In this document: positions 33,011-42,875 of the stretch, in pieces
Numbering within the stretch: position 1 is the stretch's first letter
Layout of the letters: every line of letters begins with the position of its first letter
The notes under the pieces: model-generated
Databases searched by the model: none
What the model was told of the DNA's origin: nothing
What the model saw: only the letters and a program-made list of their open reading frames with translations
Made by a program: the position numbers and the translations under genes
DNA from: an uncultured Clostridium sp.
GTDB lineage: Bacteria > Bacillota > Clostridia > TANB77 > CAG-508
Length of the DNA: 64,000 nucleotides
Assembly (NCBI GenBank): GCA_900554815.1
Contig: USIO01000005.1
Location: forward strand, 1 to 64,000
Direction: 5' to 3'

Positions 33011-33314
33011 TTAGAGAGAACTAGCCGGAATGGCATCATGGTATTCCTCTAAGCATGTGACTTTTTTGGGTGACTCTTGACACAGCTGCAGTATTACTAC
33101 AGGAACACCCCATAGCCTATACGTAGCAACTTCGTCACTAAGCAAGCTGGGTACCACCGGAAGAAGAGCTCCTTTCCGAATAAGACGTCGACACGTAGCC
33201 GACCTGGCTCGAAACTCCATAACAGCAAACGTTTCGGTCTCTTGAACAATGCAAAACGAGTCGCTCTCGATGAGAAAATCGATTGCCTGCCTCCTAAGGT
33301 TGTTACTCTTCCAT
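33011..33314 (-). CDS. atypical small gene with a stop at codon 4; +1 frame open for 97 codons
   Basis: A strong AGGAGG site precedes ATG GAA GAG TAA (ATG at 33314). Skipping the T of TAA enters a frame that stays open to 33011 and reads like a protein (NNLRRQAIDFLIESDSF at its start, CLEEYHDAIPASSL at the end). Base and codon use are far more GC-rich than the neighbours. The long frame contains CGG (33178) as Arg and has Trp and Cys; I do not recognise a family. It may be a decayed or transferred gene, a recoded gene of the release-factor-2 type, or an RNA. Promoter, operator-like repeat and terminator argue that it is transcribed. Confidence 0.35.
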
Positions 33315-33333
33315 AGAATCCCTCCTTAATACT

Positions 33334-33364
33334 ATACCTTATTAGGTATGTAACTCATATTATA
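33334..33364 (-). promoter_or_regulatory. promoter -10 with downstream palindromic operator
   Basis: Minus-strand TATAAT at 33364-33359, with a weak TTTGTT 17 nt upstream. Just downstream lies the inverted repeat ATACCT-N4-AGGTAT (33334-33349), a good size for a dimeric repressor, between the promoter and the AGGAGG of the atypical gene. Confidence 0.45.
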
Positions 33365-33443
33365 TCACATTTATGTAAAAAAACAAATTTGATATAAAAC
33401 AAGGGCACATCAACCCAAAATAAAATAATGAAAGGAAATGAAT

Positions 33444-34234
33444 ATGAGAGTAATTACAAGTAAAGATAATGAACAAATTAAACAAATTAGAAAATTAAAA
33501 GAAAAGAAGTATAGAGACGAACAAGGATTATATATTATAGAAGGAGTTAAGACAGTTCGGAGAAGCAATAGCAGAAAAAGCAGAAATAAAAACAATTGTT
33601 ATATGTGATGACTGCGAAAAACAAGGGCTAATAGAAAAAGAACTATTATATGAAGTAGCAAAATATAGTTTAATTTATGTAAATGAAAAAGTTTTTAATT
33701 ACATTACAGAAGTTATGAACCCACAAGGAATACTTGCAGTTGTTTCTAAAAAAGAAAAGAAAAAAATAAACTATAATGAAGAACTTATTGTTATTTTGGA
33801 CAATATACAAGACCCAGGAAATTTGGGAACAATTATTAGAACTTTAGATAGTGCTGGAATTAAACAAATCATATTATCAAAAGGAACAGTAGATGTGTAT
33901 TCTTCTAAAGTAGTACGTTCTACAATGGGAGCTATTTTTAGGATAAATATAATAGAAACAGAAAATTTAAAAAATACTATTTCTATAATTAAAGAACATG
34001 GATATAAAATAATGGCAACTTCATTACAAGGTGCAAAAAGTATTTATGATATAGATTATAAAAAAGTATGTATAATAATTGGAAACGAAGCAAATGGAGT
34101 TTCGCAGGAGGTATTAAACTTAGCAGATCAAAAAATAAAAATACCTATGCTACGGAAAAACAGAAAGCTTAAATGCTGCAGTAGCAACTAGTATTATTGT
34201 TTACGAGCATATTAGGCAAAAACTGGCAAGATAA
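33444..34234 (+). CDS. SpoU/TrmH-family RNA 2'-O-methyltransferase (2 CGGN sites)
   Basis: 262 aa SAM-dependent rRNA or tRNA ribose methyltransferase of the RlmB/TrmH type with a trefoil knot. Motif 1 is LDNIQDPGNLGTIIRT, motif 2 IIGNEANGVS, motif 3 IPMLGKTESLNAAVA. In-frame CGGs at 33558 and 34153 break it. Skipping the C gives Gly39 (EGVKTVGEA) and Gly237, the invariant Gly of motif 3. Without the second skip the cofactor knot would be lost and replaced by 11 unrelated residues. With both it is exactly 263 codons. Start ATG after GAAAGGA. Confidence 0.9.
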
Positions 34235-34334
34235 AAAAATAAAGAACAAAACATTATTAATCCTTTAAATTTACAACTAAAAAATACTAGACAAAAAATA
34301 TTTATTAGTATATATTTAACAAGGGGGGAACCTA

Positions 34335-34997
34335 ATGGACAAAAATGTTTTTAATGATTTATCTTATGGAATGTATGTTGTATCAACAAAATACAAAGAA
34401 AAAAATGTAGGATGTTTTGTAAATACTGTAACACAAATAACTTCACAAAACCCAATTATTGCTGTTAGTATTAATAAAAATAATTATACAAATGAAGCAC
34501 TATTTGAAGGTCAGCAATTTGCAATCTCAATTTTATCTCAAAAAACAAATGCTAAAGTAATTGGAGAATTTGGATTTTTTTCGTCAAAAAATAAGGACAA
34601 GTTTAAAGAAATAGCATATAAAGAAATAAACAATTTACCAGTAGTAGAAGAAAACATTTGTGGGTATATAATTGCCCAAGTATTAAATAAAATAGATGTA
34701 GAAACTCACAATATTGTATTAGCTCGAGTATTAGATGCTAAAAAGGAAAATGAAAATATTCCTATGACATACTCATATTATCATCAGGTAATAAAAGGTA
34801 ATGCACCTAAAACAGCACCAACATATATAGAAACAGAAGAAACAGCAAAAACTGGTGGAAAAAAATATAAATGTAAAATATGTGGATATATTTATGACGA
34901 AGAAAAAGAAAAAATAAAATTTGAAGACTTATCCAATACATGGAAATGTCCTTTATGTAAAGTTGAAAAAGATATGTTTGAAGAAATAAAAGAATAA
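34335..34997 (+). CDS. flavin reductase-rubredoxin fusion
   Basis: 220 aa. The N-terminal 150 residues are a flavin reductase-like FMN domain (YGMYVVSTKY, NTVTQITSQNPIIAVSI, VLARVLDAKKE). The C-terminal 50 are a rubredoxin with two metal-binding pairs, CKICGYIYDEE and WKCPLCKVEKD. This is the architecture of high-molecular-weight rubredoxins of clostridia that reduce oxygen- or NO-detoxifying flavodiiron proteins. GGGGGG precedes the ATG. Confidence 0.85.
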   Translation: MDKNVFNDLSYGMYVVSTKYKEKNVGCFVNTVTQITSQNPIIAVSINKNNYTNEALFEGQQFAISILSQKTNAKVIGEFGFFSSKNKDKFKEIAYKEINNLPVVEENICGYIIAQVLNKIDVETHNIVLARVLDAKKENENIPMTYSYYHQVIKGNAPKTAPTYIETEETAKTGGKKYKCKICGYIYDEEKEKIKFEDLSNTWKCPLCKVEKDMFEEIKE

Positions 34998-35054
34998 AAA
35001 AACAAAAAAAGTGTATAATTATTTAATAAAAATTAGTAAAGGAGGAACTTATCA

Positions 35055-36131
35055 ATGGAAAGAAAGATAAGAGTAGTACAATATGGTACAGGCAAAATGT
35101 CTGTATACACAATGCGTTATGTTTATGAAAAAGGAGCAGAAATTGTTGGAGCAATTGATGTAAACCCAACAGTAATAGGAAAAGACATTGGAGTTGTAAT
35201 GGAAACAGAACCAAAAGGGGTTACAATAACTAGTGTAGAAAATGCAGAAGAAATGTTAAAACAAGTAAAACCAGATATTGCCATTGTTACAACAATGAGT
35301 TTAATTTCGGATGTGCAAGATGCATTACTATTATGTGCAAAATTAGGGATTAATGCAATTACAACATGCGAAGAGGCATTTTACCCACAAAATTCAAATC
35401 CAAATGTAACAAAAAAAATTGATGAGCTTGCAAAACAAAATAATTGTACAATTACAGGAAGTGGGTACCAAGACATTTACTGGGGACAGCTAATTAGCTC
35501 AATAGCAGGGTCTACACATACAATTAAAAGGATAAAAGGTAGCTCAAGCTATAATGTAGAAGACTATGGAATTGCTCTTGCAAAAGCACATGGCGCAGGA
35601 TTAGACTTAGACACTTTTGAAAAAGAAATTGCCTCAGTAGATGAAATTTCGGACGAACAAAGACAAGAAATTATTGAAAAAGGAGAATATTCACCATCAT
35701 ATATGTGGAATGTAAATGGATGGCTATGCTCAAAACTAGGGTTAACAGTAGTTTCACAAACACAAAAATGCATACCACAAACTTATTCAAAAGATATTGT
35801 ATCTTCTACACTAAACATGACAGTAAAAGCAGGAATGGCAACAGGAATGAGTGCAGTAGTTACCACTAAAACAAAAGAAGGAATTACTATTGAATCAGAA
35901 TGTATTGGAAAAGTTTATTCTCCAGAAGACTATGACAAAAATGAATGGACAATCGAAGGAGAACCAAACACTACTTTAGTAATAGCAAGACCAAGTACAG
36001 TAGAACTTACATGTGCAAGTATTGTAAACAGAATTCCAGATGTAATTAACAGTACAAGTGGATATATTACAACAGAAAAAATGGGAGAACTAAATTATAG
36101 AGTAAAACCATTAAACGAATATGTAAAATAA
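35055..36131 (+). CDS. DapB-like dehydrogenase, probably 2,4-diaminopentanoate dehydrogenase
   Basis: 358 aa NAD(P)-dependent oxidoreductase. A Rossmann start VVQYGTGKMSVYTMRYV, then GAIDVNPTVIGKDIG and a middle motif TITGSGYQDIYWGQL. This matches the clostridial ornithine-degradation enzyme family, which resembles dihydrodipicolinate reductase. No other ornithine-pathway gene is in the window, so the substrate is not proven. GGAGGA precedes the ATG. A long palindrome follows the stop. Confidence 0.7.
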   Translation: MERKIRVVQYGTGKMSVYTMRYVYEKGAEIVGAIDVNPTVIGKDIGVVMETEPKGVTITSVENAEEMLKQVKPDIAIVTTMSLISDVQDALLLCAKLGINAITTCEEAFYPQNSNPNVTKKIDELAKQNNCTITGSGYQDIYWGQLISSIAGSTHTIKRIKGSSSYNVEDYGIALAKAHGAGLDLDTFEKEIASVDEISDEQRQEIIEKGEYSPSYMWNVNGWLCSKLGLTVVSQTQKCIPQTYSKDIVSSTLNMTVKAGMATGMSAVVTTKTKEGITIESECIGKVYSPEDYDKNEWTIEGEPNTTLVIARPSTVELTCASIVNRIPDVINSTSGYITTEKMGELNYRVKPLNEYVK

Positions 36132-36142
36132 ACTTAAAAAAT

Positions 36143-36201
36143 AACACCTAGTTAAAATAGCTATCATAAAATTTTTATGATAGCTATTTTAACTAGGTGT
36201 T
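36143..36201. repeat. 29-bp-arm perfect palindrome
   Basis: The arms starting AACACCTAGTTAAAATAG are fully complementary for 29 bp with essentially no loop. It is much longer than the other terminators here (8-16 bp stems). It lies between the dehydrogenase and a two-component operon. It could be an unusually strong terminator, a cruciform-forming site, or the folded remnant of a small inverted-repeat element. Confidence 0.9.
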
Positions 36202-36302
36202 GCAATAATAAAACAATATAATATTCTTTTTATTTTCACAATATAGACATAATATAAAATTATAATATATAATACATTTAATAAAAGTTAGGAGAATTGA
36301 AT

Positions 36303-36980
36303 ATGAATGAAGAAAGCATATTAATAGTAGATGATGAAGCTAGAATGAGAAAACTAATTAAAGACTTTTTAAAAGTAAAAGGCTACCATATTTTAGAAGC
36401 AGAAGATGGTGAAAAAGCATTAGAAATTTTTGAGACAGAGGGTAATAAAATTAATTTAATTTTATTAGATGTTATGATGCCTAAACTAGATGGATGGTCT
36501 GTTTTAAGACAAATTAGGCAAACTTCAAAAGTTCCTATTGTTATGCTAACAGCAAGAGGAGAAGAACAAGATGAACTTTTTGGATTTGAACTAGGTGTTG
36601 ACGAATATATTGCAAAACCATTTAGCCCTAAAATATTAGTAGCTAGAGTAGAGGCTATTTTAAAAAGAGTAAATGGGGACAAGACAGTAAAAAAAGACTA
36701 CAATGGAATTGTAATAGATGAACAAGGAAGAACAGTAACTGTTGACGGAAAAACTATAGAATTAAGCTTAAGAGAGTATGAACTTTTAAAATATTTGGTA
36801 GATAATGAAAACATAGCATTATCAAGAGATAAAATATTGAATAATGTTTGGAATTATGACTATTATGGAGACTCAAGGACAATAGACAGCCATATAAAAA
36901 AAATAAGGCATAAATTAGGTAAAAAGGGAAAATATATTAAAACAATTAGAGGAATAGGATATAAATTTGAACAAAAATAA
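36303..36980 (+). CDS. OmpR-family response regulator
   Basis: 225 aa. The receiver has ILIVDDEARM, phospho-acceptor LILLDVMMPKLDG, LTARGEE and DEYIAKPFSP. The winged-helix DNA-binding domain has LSLREYELLKYL and YYGDSRTIDSHIKKIRHKLG, then GIGYKFE. I use ATG 36303, 8 nt after GGAG, rather than TTG at 36297. The cognate kinase starts 22 nt downstream. Confidence 0.87.
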   Translation: MNEESILIVDDEARMRKLIKDFLKVKGYHILEAEDGEKALEIFETEGNKINLILLDVMMPKLDGWSVLRQIRQTSKVPIVMLTARGEEQDELFGFELGVDEYIAKPFSPKILVARVEAILKRVNGDKTVKKDYNGIVIDEQGRTVTVDGKTIELSLREYELLKYLVDNENIALSRDKILNNVWNYDYYGDSRTIDSHIKKIRHKLGKKGKYIKTIRGIGYKFEQK

Positions 36981-37002
36981 TACAAAAAATTGGGAGTAGA
37001 AA

Positions 37003-38514
37003 ATGGGAAAGATTAAAAAAAACTTAGAATCTGTAAGGACAAAACTATTTATTACTTTATGTGTTGTTGTAATAATCATAATTGTTTTTTTTATATTATT
37101 AAATAACTTTGTATTAGAAACATTTTATTTATATTCTAAACAAAAAGATTTAATGGAAGTATATAAAAGCATAAATCAATATTACACTAACCCAGATTCT
37201 GGAATAGATATTGAACTAGAACTAGAGAAAGCATCTATAAATAATGACTTTGACATTATTATTAAAACAGATACTGGAATAACACTTTATACATCAAATA
37301 AAGATTTCTCATCTACAATAGGAACAATAAACGAAATTGAAAGTAGTATAACAAGTTGGTTTGGAGAAAAAAATATATTATTTTCTAATAATAAAATTAG
37401 TATTAGGAAAACAAGAGACATAAAAAATGGAGTAGGATTTGTTTTACTTTCAGGAGAACTAGACAATGGTTATGTTTTATACATTAGAATACCTATTACA
37501 TCTATTCAAGAAAATGTTAAAATTTCTAATAACTTTTTATCTTTAATAGGAGGAATTGCAATTATTGGAGGAGGAATTGCGGTATTATTTATTGCTAAAA
37601 AATTTACAAAACCTATTGAAGAACTAAATGATATTGCAAAGAGAATGTCACAATTAGATTTTAGCAAAAAATATAGGGTAAAAGATACTGGAGATGAAGT
37701 AGATGAATTAGGGAAAAGCATGAACACAGTTTCTGAAAAACTGGAAAATACTATTAAACAATTAAAAGAAACCAACATAGAATTAGAAAAAGATATAGAG
37801 AAAAAATCTAGAATAGATGAAATGAGAAAACAATTTATTTCTGATGTATCTCATGAATTAAAAACCCCAATTGCTATTATACAAGGATATGCAGAAGGAC
37901 TAAGAGAAAATGTTAACAAAGATCCAGAAAGCAGAGAATTTTATTCTGATGTTATTTTAGATGAAGCAAACAAAATGGACCGATTGGTAAAACAATTACT
38001 AGAACTTATGAAACTAGAATATGGAAAAAGAGAATTTAATAATCAAAAATTTGATATAACAGAATTAATTCAAGAAGTAATAAGAAAAAGCAAAGTAATG
38101 TATGAGGAAAAAAATATTACTATAGAATATAATCCAAGTAAAAAATATTATGTATATGCAGACGATTTTTATATAGAACAAGTAATAACTAATTATTTTA
38201 CAAATGCTATAAAACATGCCCTAGAAATTAATGGAAAGAAACAAATAAGAATTACAATAAAAGAATTAGACAAAAAAATAAGGATTAGTGTATATAACAC
38301 AGGTGAAAAAATAGATGAGGAAAATTTAAATAGAATTTGGAATAGATTTTACAAAATAGACTCTTCAAGGAATAGAGAAAAAGGCGGAACCGGAATAGGA
38401 TTATCATTAGTTAGGGCCATTATGAATAATTATAGAAATGCTTATGGAGCATTTAACACAGAAGATGGAGTGGAATTTTATTTTGACTTAGATTTAGCAG
38501 AAGAACAAAAATAA
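37003..38514 (+). CDS. sensor histidine kinase
   Basis: 503 aa. Two membrane segments (about 15-37 and 178-200) flank an extracellular sensor region. HAMP follows, then a coiled coil, the H-box DVSHELKTPIAII, the N-box TNYFTNAIKHA, and GGTGIGLSLVRAIM as the ATP-lid G-box. Here the G-box is read in plain triplets (GGC GGA ACC GGA), a useful contrast with the kinase at 22-23.7 kb, whose G-box needs recoding. It pairs with the regulator upstream. Confidence 0.88.
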   Translation: MGKIKKNLESVRTKLFITLCVVVIIIIVFFILLNNFVLETFYLYSKQKDLMEVYKSINQYYTNPDSGIDIELELEKASINNDFDIIIKTDTGITLYTSNKDFSSTIGTINEIESSITSWFGEKNILFSNNKISIRKTRDIKNGVGFVLLSGELDNGYVLYIRIPITSIQENVKISNNFLSLIGGIAIIGGGIAVLFIAKKFTKPIEELNDIAKRMSQLDFSKKYRVKDTGDEVDELGKSMNTVSEKLENTIKQLKETNIELEKDIEKKSRIDEMRKQFISDVSHELKTPIAIIQGYAEGLRENVNKDPESREFYSDVILDEANKMDRLVKQLLELMKLEYGKREFNNQKFDITELIQEVIRKSKVMYEEKNITIEYNPSKKYYVYADDFYIEQVITNYFTNAIKHALEINGKKQIRITIKELDKKIRISVYNTGEKIDEENLNRIWNRFYKIDSSRNREKGGTGIGLSLVRAIMNNYRNAYGAFNTEDGVEFYFDLDLAEEQK

Positions 38515-38589
38515 CAAAATAATCAAAAAATGTTCATAAAAAAAGCATAAATAACAAATAAAATAAAAACAAATAAAAGGAAGGAGGTA

Positions 38590-38725
38590 AAAATTATTAT
38601 GCAGTATGAGGCATGGCGAATAATTTAAAAAGGAGGTATGCCTATAGAACAATAAAAAATTATACAATAAAAAATATATATATATTAATTAAAAGGAAGT
38701 GAATGCCTATACGAAAAACCTTAAT
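38590..38725 (+). other. ladder of mini-ORFs with strong ribosome sites
   Basis: In the 38515-39020 gap, three very short ORFs each follow a good ribosome site: GGAAGGAGG then MQYEAWRII, AAGGAGG then MPIEQ, AGGAAG then MPIRKTLI. Two share the start ATG CCT ATA. They may be leader peptides or duplicated remnants upstream of the sortase operon. Confidence 0.35.
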
Positions 38726-38766
38726 ATAATATTAATTTAATAATTACCCTTAAAAGAATAAACAAT

Positions 38767-38812
38767 AATAGAGCTTTTGCACTAAATAAAACATTAGTAC
38801 AAAGGCTCTATT
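38767..38812. terminator. long imperfect hairpin
   Basis: Arms AATAGAGCTTTTGCACTAA and its near complement ending GGCTCTATT surround a 7- to 8-nt loop. No clear T-run follows. It may end the kinase/mini-ORF transcript. The remainder up to 39005 is AT-rich without visible features. Confidence 0.4.
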
Positions 38813-39020
38813 AGAGTTTGTGGCAATAAATGTAAATTTATGTCGAAATGTTTTTCTTTACTTTTGAACTAATTTGTATTATTATGAAAACATAAAAAAA
38901 TTGCAATTTTTGTTATTTTAAAAAAATTTTTATTCTAAAGTAAAATAACCTAAAAAAGATTCTAGAATTCTTAAAGACATTCCCAACTACAAAAATTAAA
39001 ATACAAGGAGGTATGAATAT

Positions 39021-39611
39021 GTGACTAAATATACTCGTACTAGTGTCAATCTATGCGCTTTTTTTATTACCGTTTTTATTTTCTGTATTATTTATTTATT
39101 CCCTAAACAAATAAAAAGCTTTGCATTCAGCAAAGTAGAAAATCCCATAAATAGCTGTTACATAGAAAAAAATTTTCAAAAAACAGATGAAATTATACAA
39201 AAAGAAGTAACCTCTAAAAATAAGACTAAAAAATTAGAATGGAAAATTGTTATTCCAGCAATTAATCTAGATGCACAAATAGCAGAAGGAACAAGCCCAG
39301 AGATTTTAAACAAATATGTGGGACATTTTGAAAATACACCTAAATTAAATGGAAATGTAGCATTAGGAGCTCATAATAGAGGATATAAGGTAAACTATTT
39401 TAAAGATTTAAAAAAATTAAAGAAAGGAGATAAAATTCAATATTATTATAATGGGAAACAAAAAGAATACCAAGTAGAAACAATAACGATTATAAAAGAT
39501 ACAGATTGGACTTATTTACAAAACACAACTAAAGATAAAATAACGCTAATAACGTGTGTAGAAGATCAACCAGAATATAGGCGTTGTATTCAAGGTGCAA
39601 TAGTAAATTAA
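39021..39611 (+). CDS. sortase (class D-like)
   Basis: 196-aa membrane transpeptidase that links surface proteins to the wall. It has an N-terminal membrane segment (about 10-28), catalytic His in ALGAHNRGY, catalytic Cys in ITLITCVEDQ, and Arg in EYRRCIQGA. The GTG start at 39021 has GGAGG 9 nt upstream. An overlapping ATG AAT ATG TGA mini-ORF precedes it in another frame. The gene downstream, 12 nt away, ends in LPKTGM and is the likely substrate. Confidence 0.85.
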   Translation: MTKYTRTSVNLCAFFITVFIFCIIYLFPKQIKSFAFSKVENPINSCYIEKNFQKTDEIIQKEVTSKNKTKKLEWKIVIPAINLDAQIAEGTSPEILNKYVGHFENTPKLNGNVALGAHNRGYKVNYFKDLKKLKKGDKIQYYYNGKQKEYQVETITIIKDTDWTYLQNTTKDKITLITCVEDQPEYRRCIQGAIVN

Positions 39612-39623
39612 GGAGGAAAATTT

Positions 39624-41334
39624 ATGTTAAAAGTATTGAAAAACATATTAAAAATTATATTAATAGTTATAATTTTGTTTAGCACAAGTATTTTAAAAAA
39701 CCCAGTTAAGGCAGCAACAACTCCAATTAGCAGTGCATATTTATATGCTAAAAGTTCTTATGGAAATATGTTAAAATATAATGGAGTAGAAATATTAACA
39801 ACATTTGTTGTTTATTCCAAAGATGGGGTAGAATATCCTGCATATTGCCTAGACGCCAATATGCCAGGAGTTGGAGAAAATGGAAGTTATACAGTAAATA
39901 CAAGCAATTTCCTAAATGATGTTATGCTATGGAGAGTAATTACAAACGGATATCCTTATAAAAGTGTTAGTGAACTGGGGTGCAACACAAAAGAAGAAGC
40001 ATTTGCGGCAACAAAACAAGCTGTATATTGTATTCTATATGGTAGAGAAGCAAGTTGGTATACACCAATAGGAGAACAAGGCAAAAGAGTAGTTAATGCT
40101 ATGGCTCAAATATTGCAAAATGCAAGAAATAGTACAAGTGTAAAACCTTCTAGTGATATTAGCTTACAGTCGCAAGAAAATAAATGGAACATAGATTCAA
40201 ACAATAAAAACTATGTTTATCAAACATTTAAAATTATATCATCATCTACATCAAATAATTGCAAAATATCATTAACAGGAAATTACCCAGAAGGAACCAA
40301 AATAGTAGACACTAACAATAATCCAATTACAGCAATTTCTTCTGGAAGAACATTTAAACTAATGATACCTATTAAAAGCCTAACTTCAAATGGAGAATTC
40401 CAAGTCAAAATACAAGCAACATTAGAAACAAAACCAGTATTATATGGAAAAGCACCTAACAGTAGTTGGCAAGATTATGCTGTTACAGCATCTATTTATG
40501 AAGATGCAAAAGGAAGTGCAACTATAAACTATAGAAAGAACGAAACAAAAATAATTATTCAAAAACTAGACTCATCAAATAAAACACCTATAGAAGGAGT
40601 AACTTTCCAATTATTAGATAATAATAAAAAAATAGTATATACAGATTTAGTTTCAGATAGAAATGGATGCATAGAAATAAATAATATTGTTCCTGGGAAA
40701 TATTATTTAGAAGAAATTAAAACAAAAGAACGGATATATTAAATATGATAAACAAATTGAATGTAATGTAACACTTAACCAAACATTAAATGTTACAGTT
40801 AATAACACAAAACCAACTATAATAGAAGAGGAAAACAATAACCAACAAATTACAGTAGAACAAAATAATTCAGAAATAAAAATAGAAAATCAAAACGGTT
40901 TTACTAATATTGAAAACAACAACCAACAAATAGAAATAAATAATTCTAATAGCAATAAAAGCGAAATAAACAATAACAACAATGTAAATATTAGTAATAA
41001 TAACGAAAATAATAGTCAAACAAACACTAATAATAATGTGGATATTAACAACAAAAATGAAAATAACAATCTAACAAATACCAACAATAATATGAATATT
41101 AATAACGAAAATATTAATAATAATCAAACAAACACTAATAGCAATATAAACACTAATAATAAAAACGAAAATATAAACATTGAAAACACTAGTCAAAATA
41201 GTAATACTAATATTACAAACAATAATAGTAATGTAGGTATTAATAATACTAACAATAATGTAAACAATCAAAATATTAATTCTAATATTCAAAATTTAAA
41301 TGGGATTGTAAAGCTACCAAAAACAGGAATGTAA
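39624..41334 (+). CDS. thioester/Cna-B surface protein, sortase substrate (1 CGGN site)
   Basis: 569 aa. A signal peptide (about 1-32, VKAA) is followed by a thioester-type domain (AYCLDANMPG with Cys and AATKQAVYCILYG with Gln). A Cna-B/SpaA-like beta domain follows (KLDSSNKTPIEGVTFQLLD, PGKYYLEEIKT). Then comes a very long Asn-rich low-complexity stretch of about 170 residues. It ends VKLPKTGM at the stop codon, with no membrane helix after the LPKTG. CGG at 40731 breaks the Cna-B domain; skipping C gives Gly370 (KEGYIKYD), the usual last strand of this domain, and 570 codons. Confidence 0.82.
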
Positions 41335-41339
41335 AAATC

Positions 41340-41374
41340 ATAAGGGTTTCTAAATTAGAAACCCTTATAATTTA
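41340..41374. terminator. rho-independent terminator
   Basis: Perfect ATAAGGGTTTCTAA / TTAGAAACCCTTAT hairpin just after the LPKTG gene. Confidence 0.75.
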
Positions 41375-41480
41375 TGTACAATATGGAGCAAAGGTAGTTG
41401 CCTTCTATTGACAGATAAGAGGATAAAATATATAATATTCCATATACTAGAAACGTAAGAAAGGAAGTTTATATAAATAT

Positions 41481-42812
41481 ATGATTTCACAAATAATTGT
41501 ATTATTCGTACTAATTTTTTTAAATGCTTTTTTTGCAATGACAGAAATAGCATTTATTTCTTTGAATGATGCAAAAATTTCAAAACAGGCAAAAGAAGGC
41601 GACAAAAAAGCAATACAAATTTTAAAAATGCTTAAAAACCCAAGTAAATTTTTAGCTACAATCCAAATAGGAATTACATTAGCTGGTTTTTTATCTAGTG
41701 CTTTTGCTTCAGATGCATTTGCAGACAAACTAGCTCCAGTTTTAGAAAATTGGATACCACTAGGAATAGGAGTGTGGAAGGGAATTTCTATTGTTATTAT
41801 TACAATGATACTTTCTTATTTTACACTTGTATTTGGGGAATTGGTTCCAAAAAGACTTGCAATGAGAAACCACGAAAAAATAGCATATGCTACTATTGGA
41901 GTTATTAGGGCAATTTCCTTAATAACAGCTCCTTTTGTAAAATTACTAACATTTTCAACAAATGTTATTTCTAAACTTTTTGGAGTAAGTGAAAACGAAG
42001 AAGAAACAGTAACAGAAGAAGAAATTAGAATGATGGTAGATGTAGGAGAAGAAAAAGGAACAATTGAAGAAGAAGAAAAAGAACTAATTAATAATATTTT
42101 TGAATTTAATGATAAAACTGTTGCAGAAGTAATGATACACAGAACAGATGTATTTGCTATTGATGTAAATGCAGATATTTATGAAATGCTAGACACAATT
42201 GATGAATATAAATACAGTAGAATACCAGTATATGAAGACACAATTGATGAAATTGTAGGAATTTTATATATTAAAGATTTATTAAAATATGTAACAGCAC
42301 ATAAAAAAATAAAAATAAAAAGTATTATGAGAGAAGCATATTTTGTTTCAGAACACAAAATGATAAATGATTTATTTAAGGAACTACAAAAAAATAAAAC
42401 TCAAATTTGTATTGTAATAGACGAATATGGTGGAACAGCTGGAGTAATTACCATGGAAGACATTTTAGAAGAATTAGTTGGAAATATTTTTGACGAATAT
42501 GATGAAGTAGAACCAGACTATGAAAAAATAGATGATAATACTTTTTTAATTAATGGTAGTGTTTCTATTTATGATTTAAGAAAAATTTTAAATATAGAAA
42601 TACCAGAAGGAGATTATGATACTTTATCTGGATATTTAACAGAAAAATTAGGAAGAATACCAGAAGATGATGAAAATCCAATTGTAGAAACACCACTTGT
42701 AACTTATAAAATAGAAGAATATGAAGACAAAAGAATTAAACTAGTTAAAGCATGTAAAAATAATGTAGTTGAAAAGCCACACAACGAAGAAGAAAACGAA
42801 GAACAAAACTAA
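41481..42812 (+). CDS. CNNM/CorC (HlyC) family transporter
   Basis: 443 aa. An N-terminal DUF21/CNNM membrane domain (about 1-150, FFAMTEIAFISLNDAKI at the start, FGELVPKRLAMRN). Two CBS domains follow (MIHRTDVFAIDV, YSRIPVYEDTIDEIVGIL; CIVIDEYGGTAGVITMEDILEELVGNIFDEYDE) and a CorC C-terminal domain (FLINGSVSIYDL). The family is linked to magnesium or cobalt efflux. GAAAGGAAG precedes the ATG. No in-frame CGG. Confidence 0.87.
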   Translation: MISQIIVLFVLIFLNAFFAMTEIAFISLNDAKISKQAKEGDKKAIQILKMLKNPSKFLATIQIGITLAGFLSSAFASDAFADKLAPVLENWIPLGIGVWKGISIVIITMILSYFTLVFGELVPKRLAMRNHEKIAYATIGVIRAISLITAPFVKLLTFSTNVISKLFGVSENEEETVTEEEIRMMVDVGEEKGTIEEEEKELINNIFEFNDKTVAEVMIHRTDVFAIDVNADIYEMLDTIDEYKYSRIPVYEDTIDEIVGILYIKDLLKYVTAHKKIKIKSIMREAYFVSEHKMINDLFKELQKNKTQICIVIDEYGGTAGVITMEDILEELVGNIFDEYDEVEPDYEKIDDNTFLINGSVSIYDLRKILNIEIPEGDYDTLSGYLTEKLGRIPEDDENPIVETPLVTYKIEEYEDKRIKLVKACKNNVVEKPHNEEENEEQN

Positions 42813-42875
42813 TTTGCTTTATTTATTATAGTAATATGTATTAACACATTGAAAATATATTGATGGGGAAAGAAA

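Noticed and set aside
33120..33150. T-box-like GGTGGTACC on the minus strand
   Set aside because: No aminoacyl-tRNA synthetase, amino-acid or transporter gene lies downstream on that strand, and the flanking bases do not match the full T-box consensus.
38391..38410. GGCGGAACCGGA in the second kinase as a recoding site
   Set aside because: It is read GGC GGA ACC GGA; both CGGs are out of phase, and the protein is intact without any skip.
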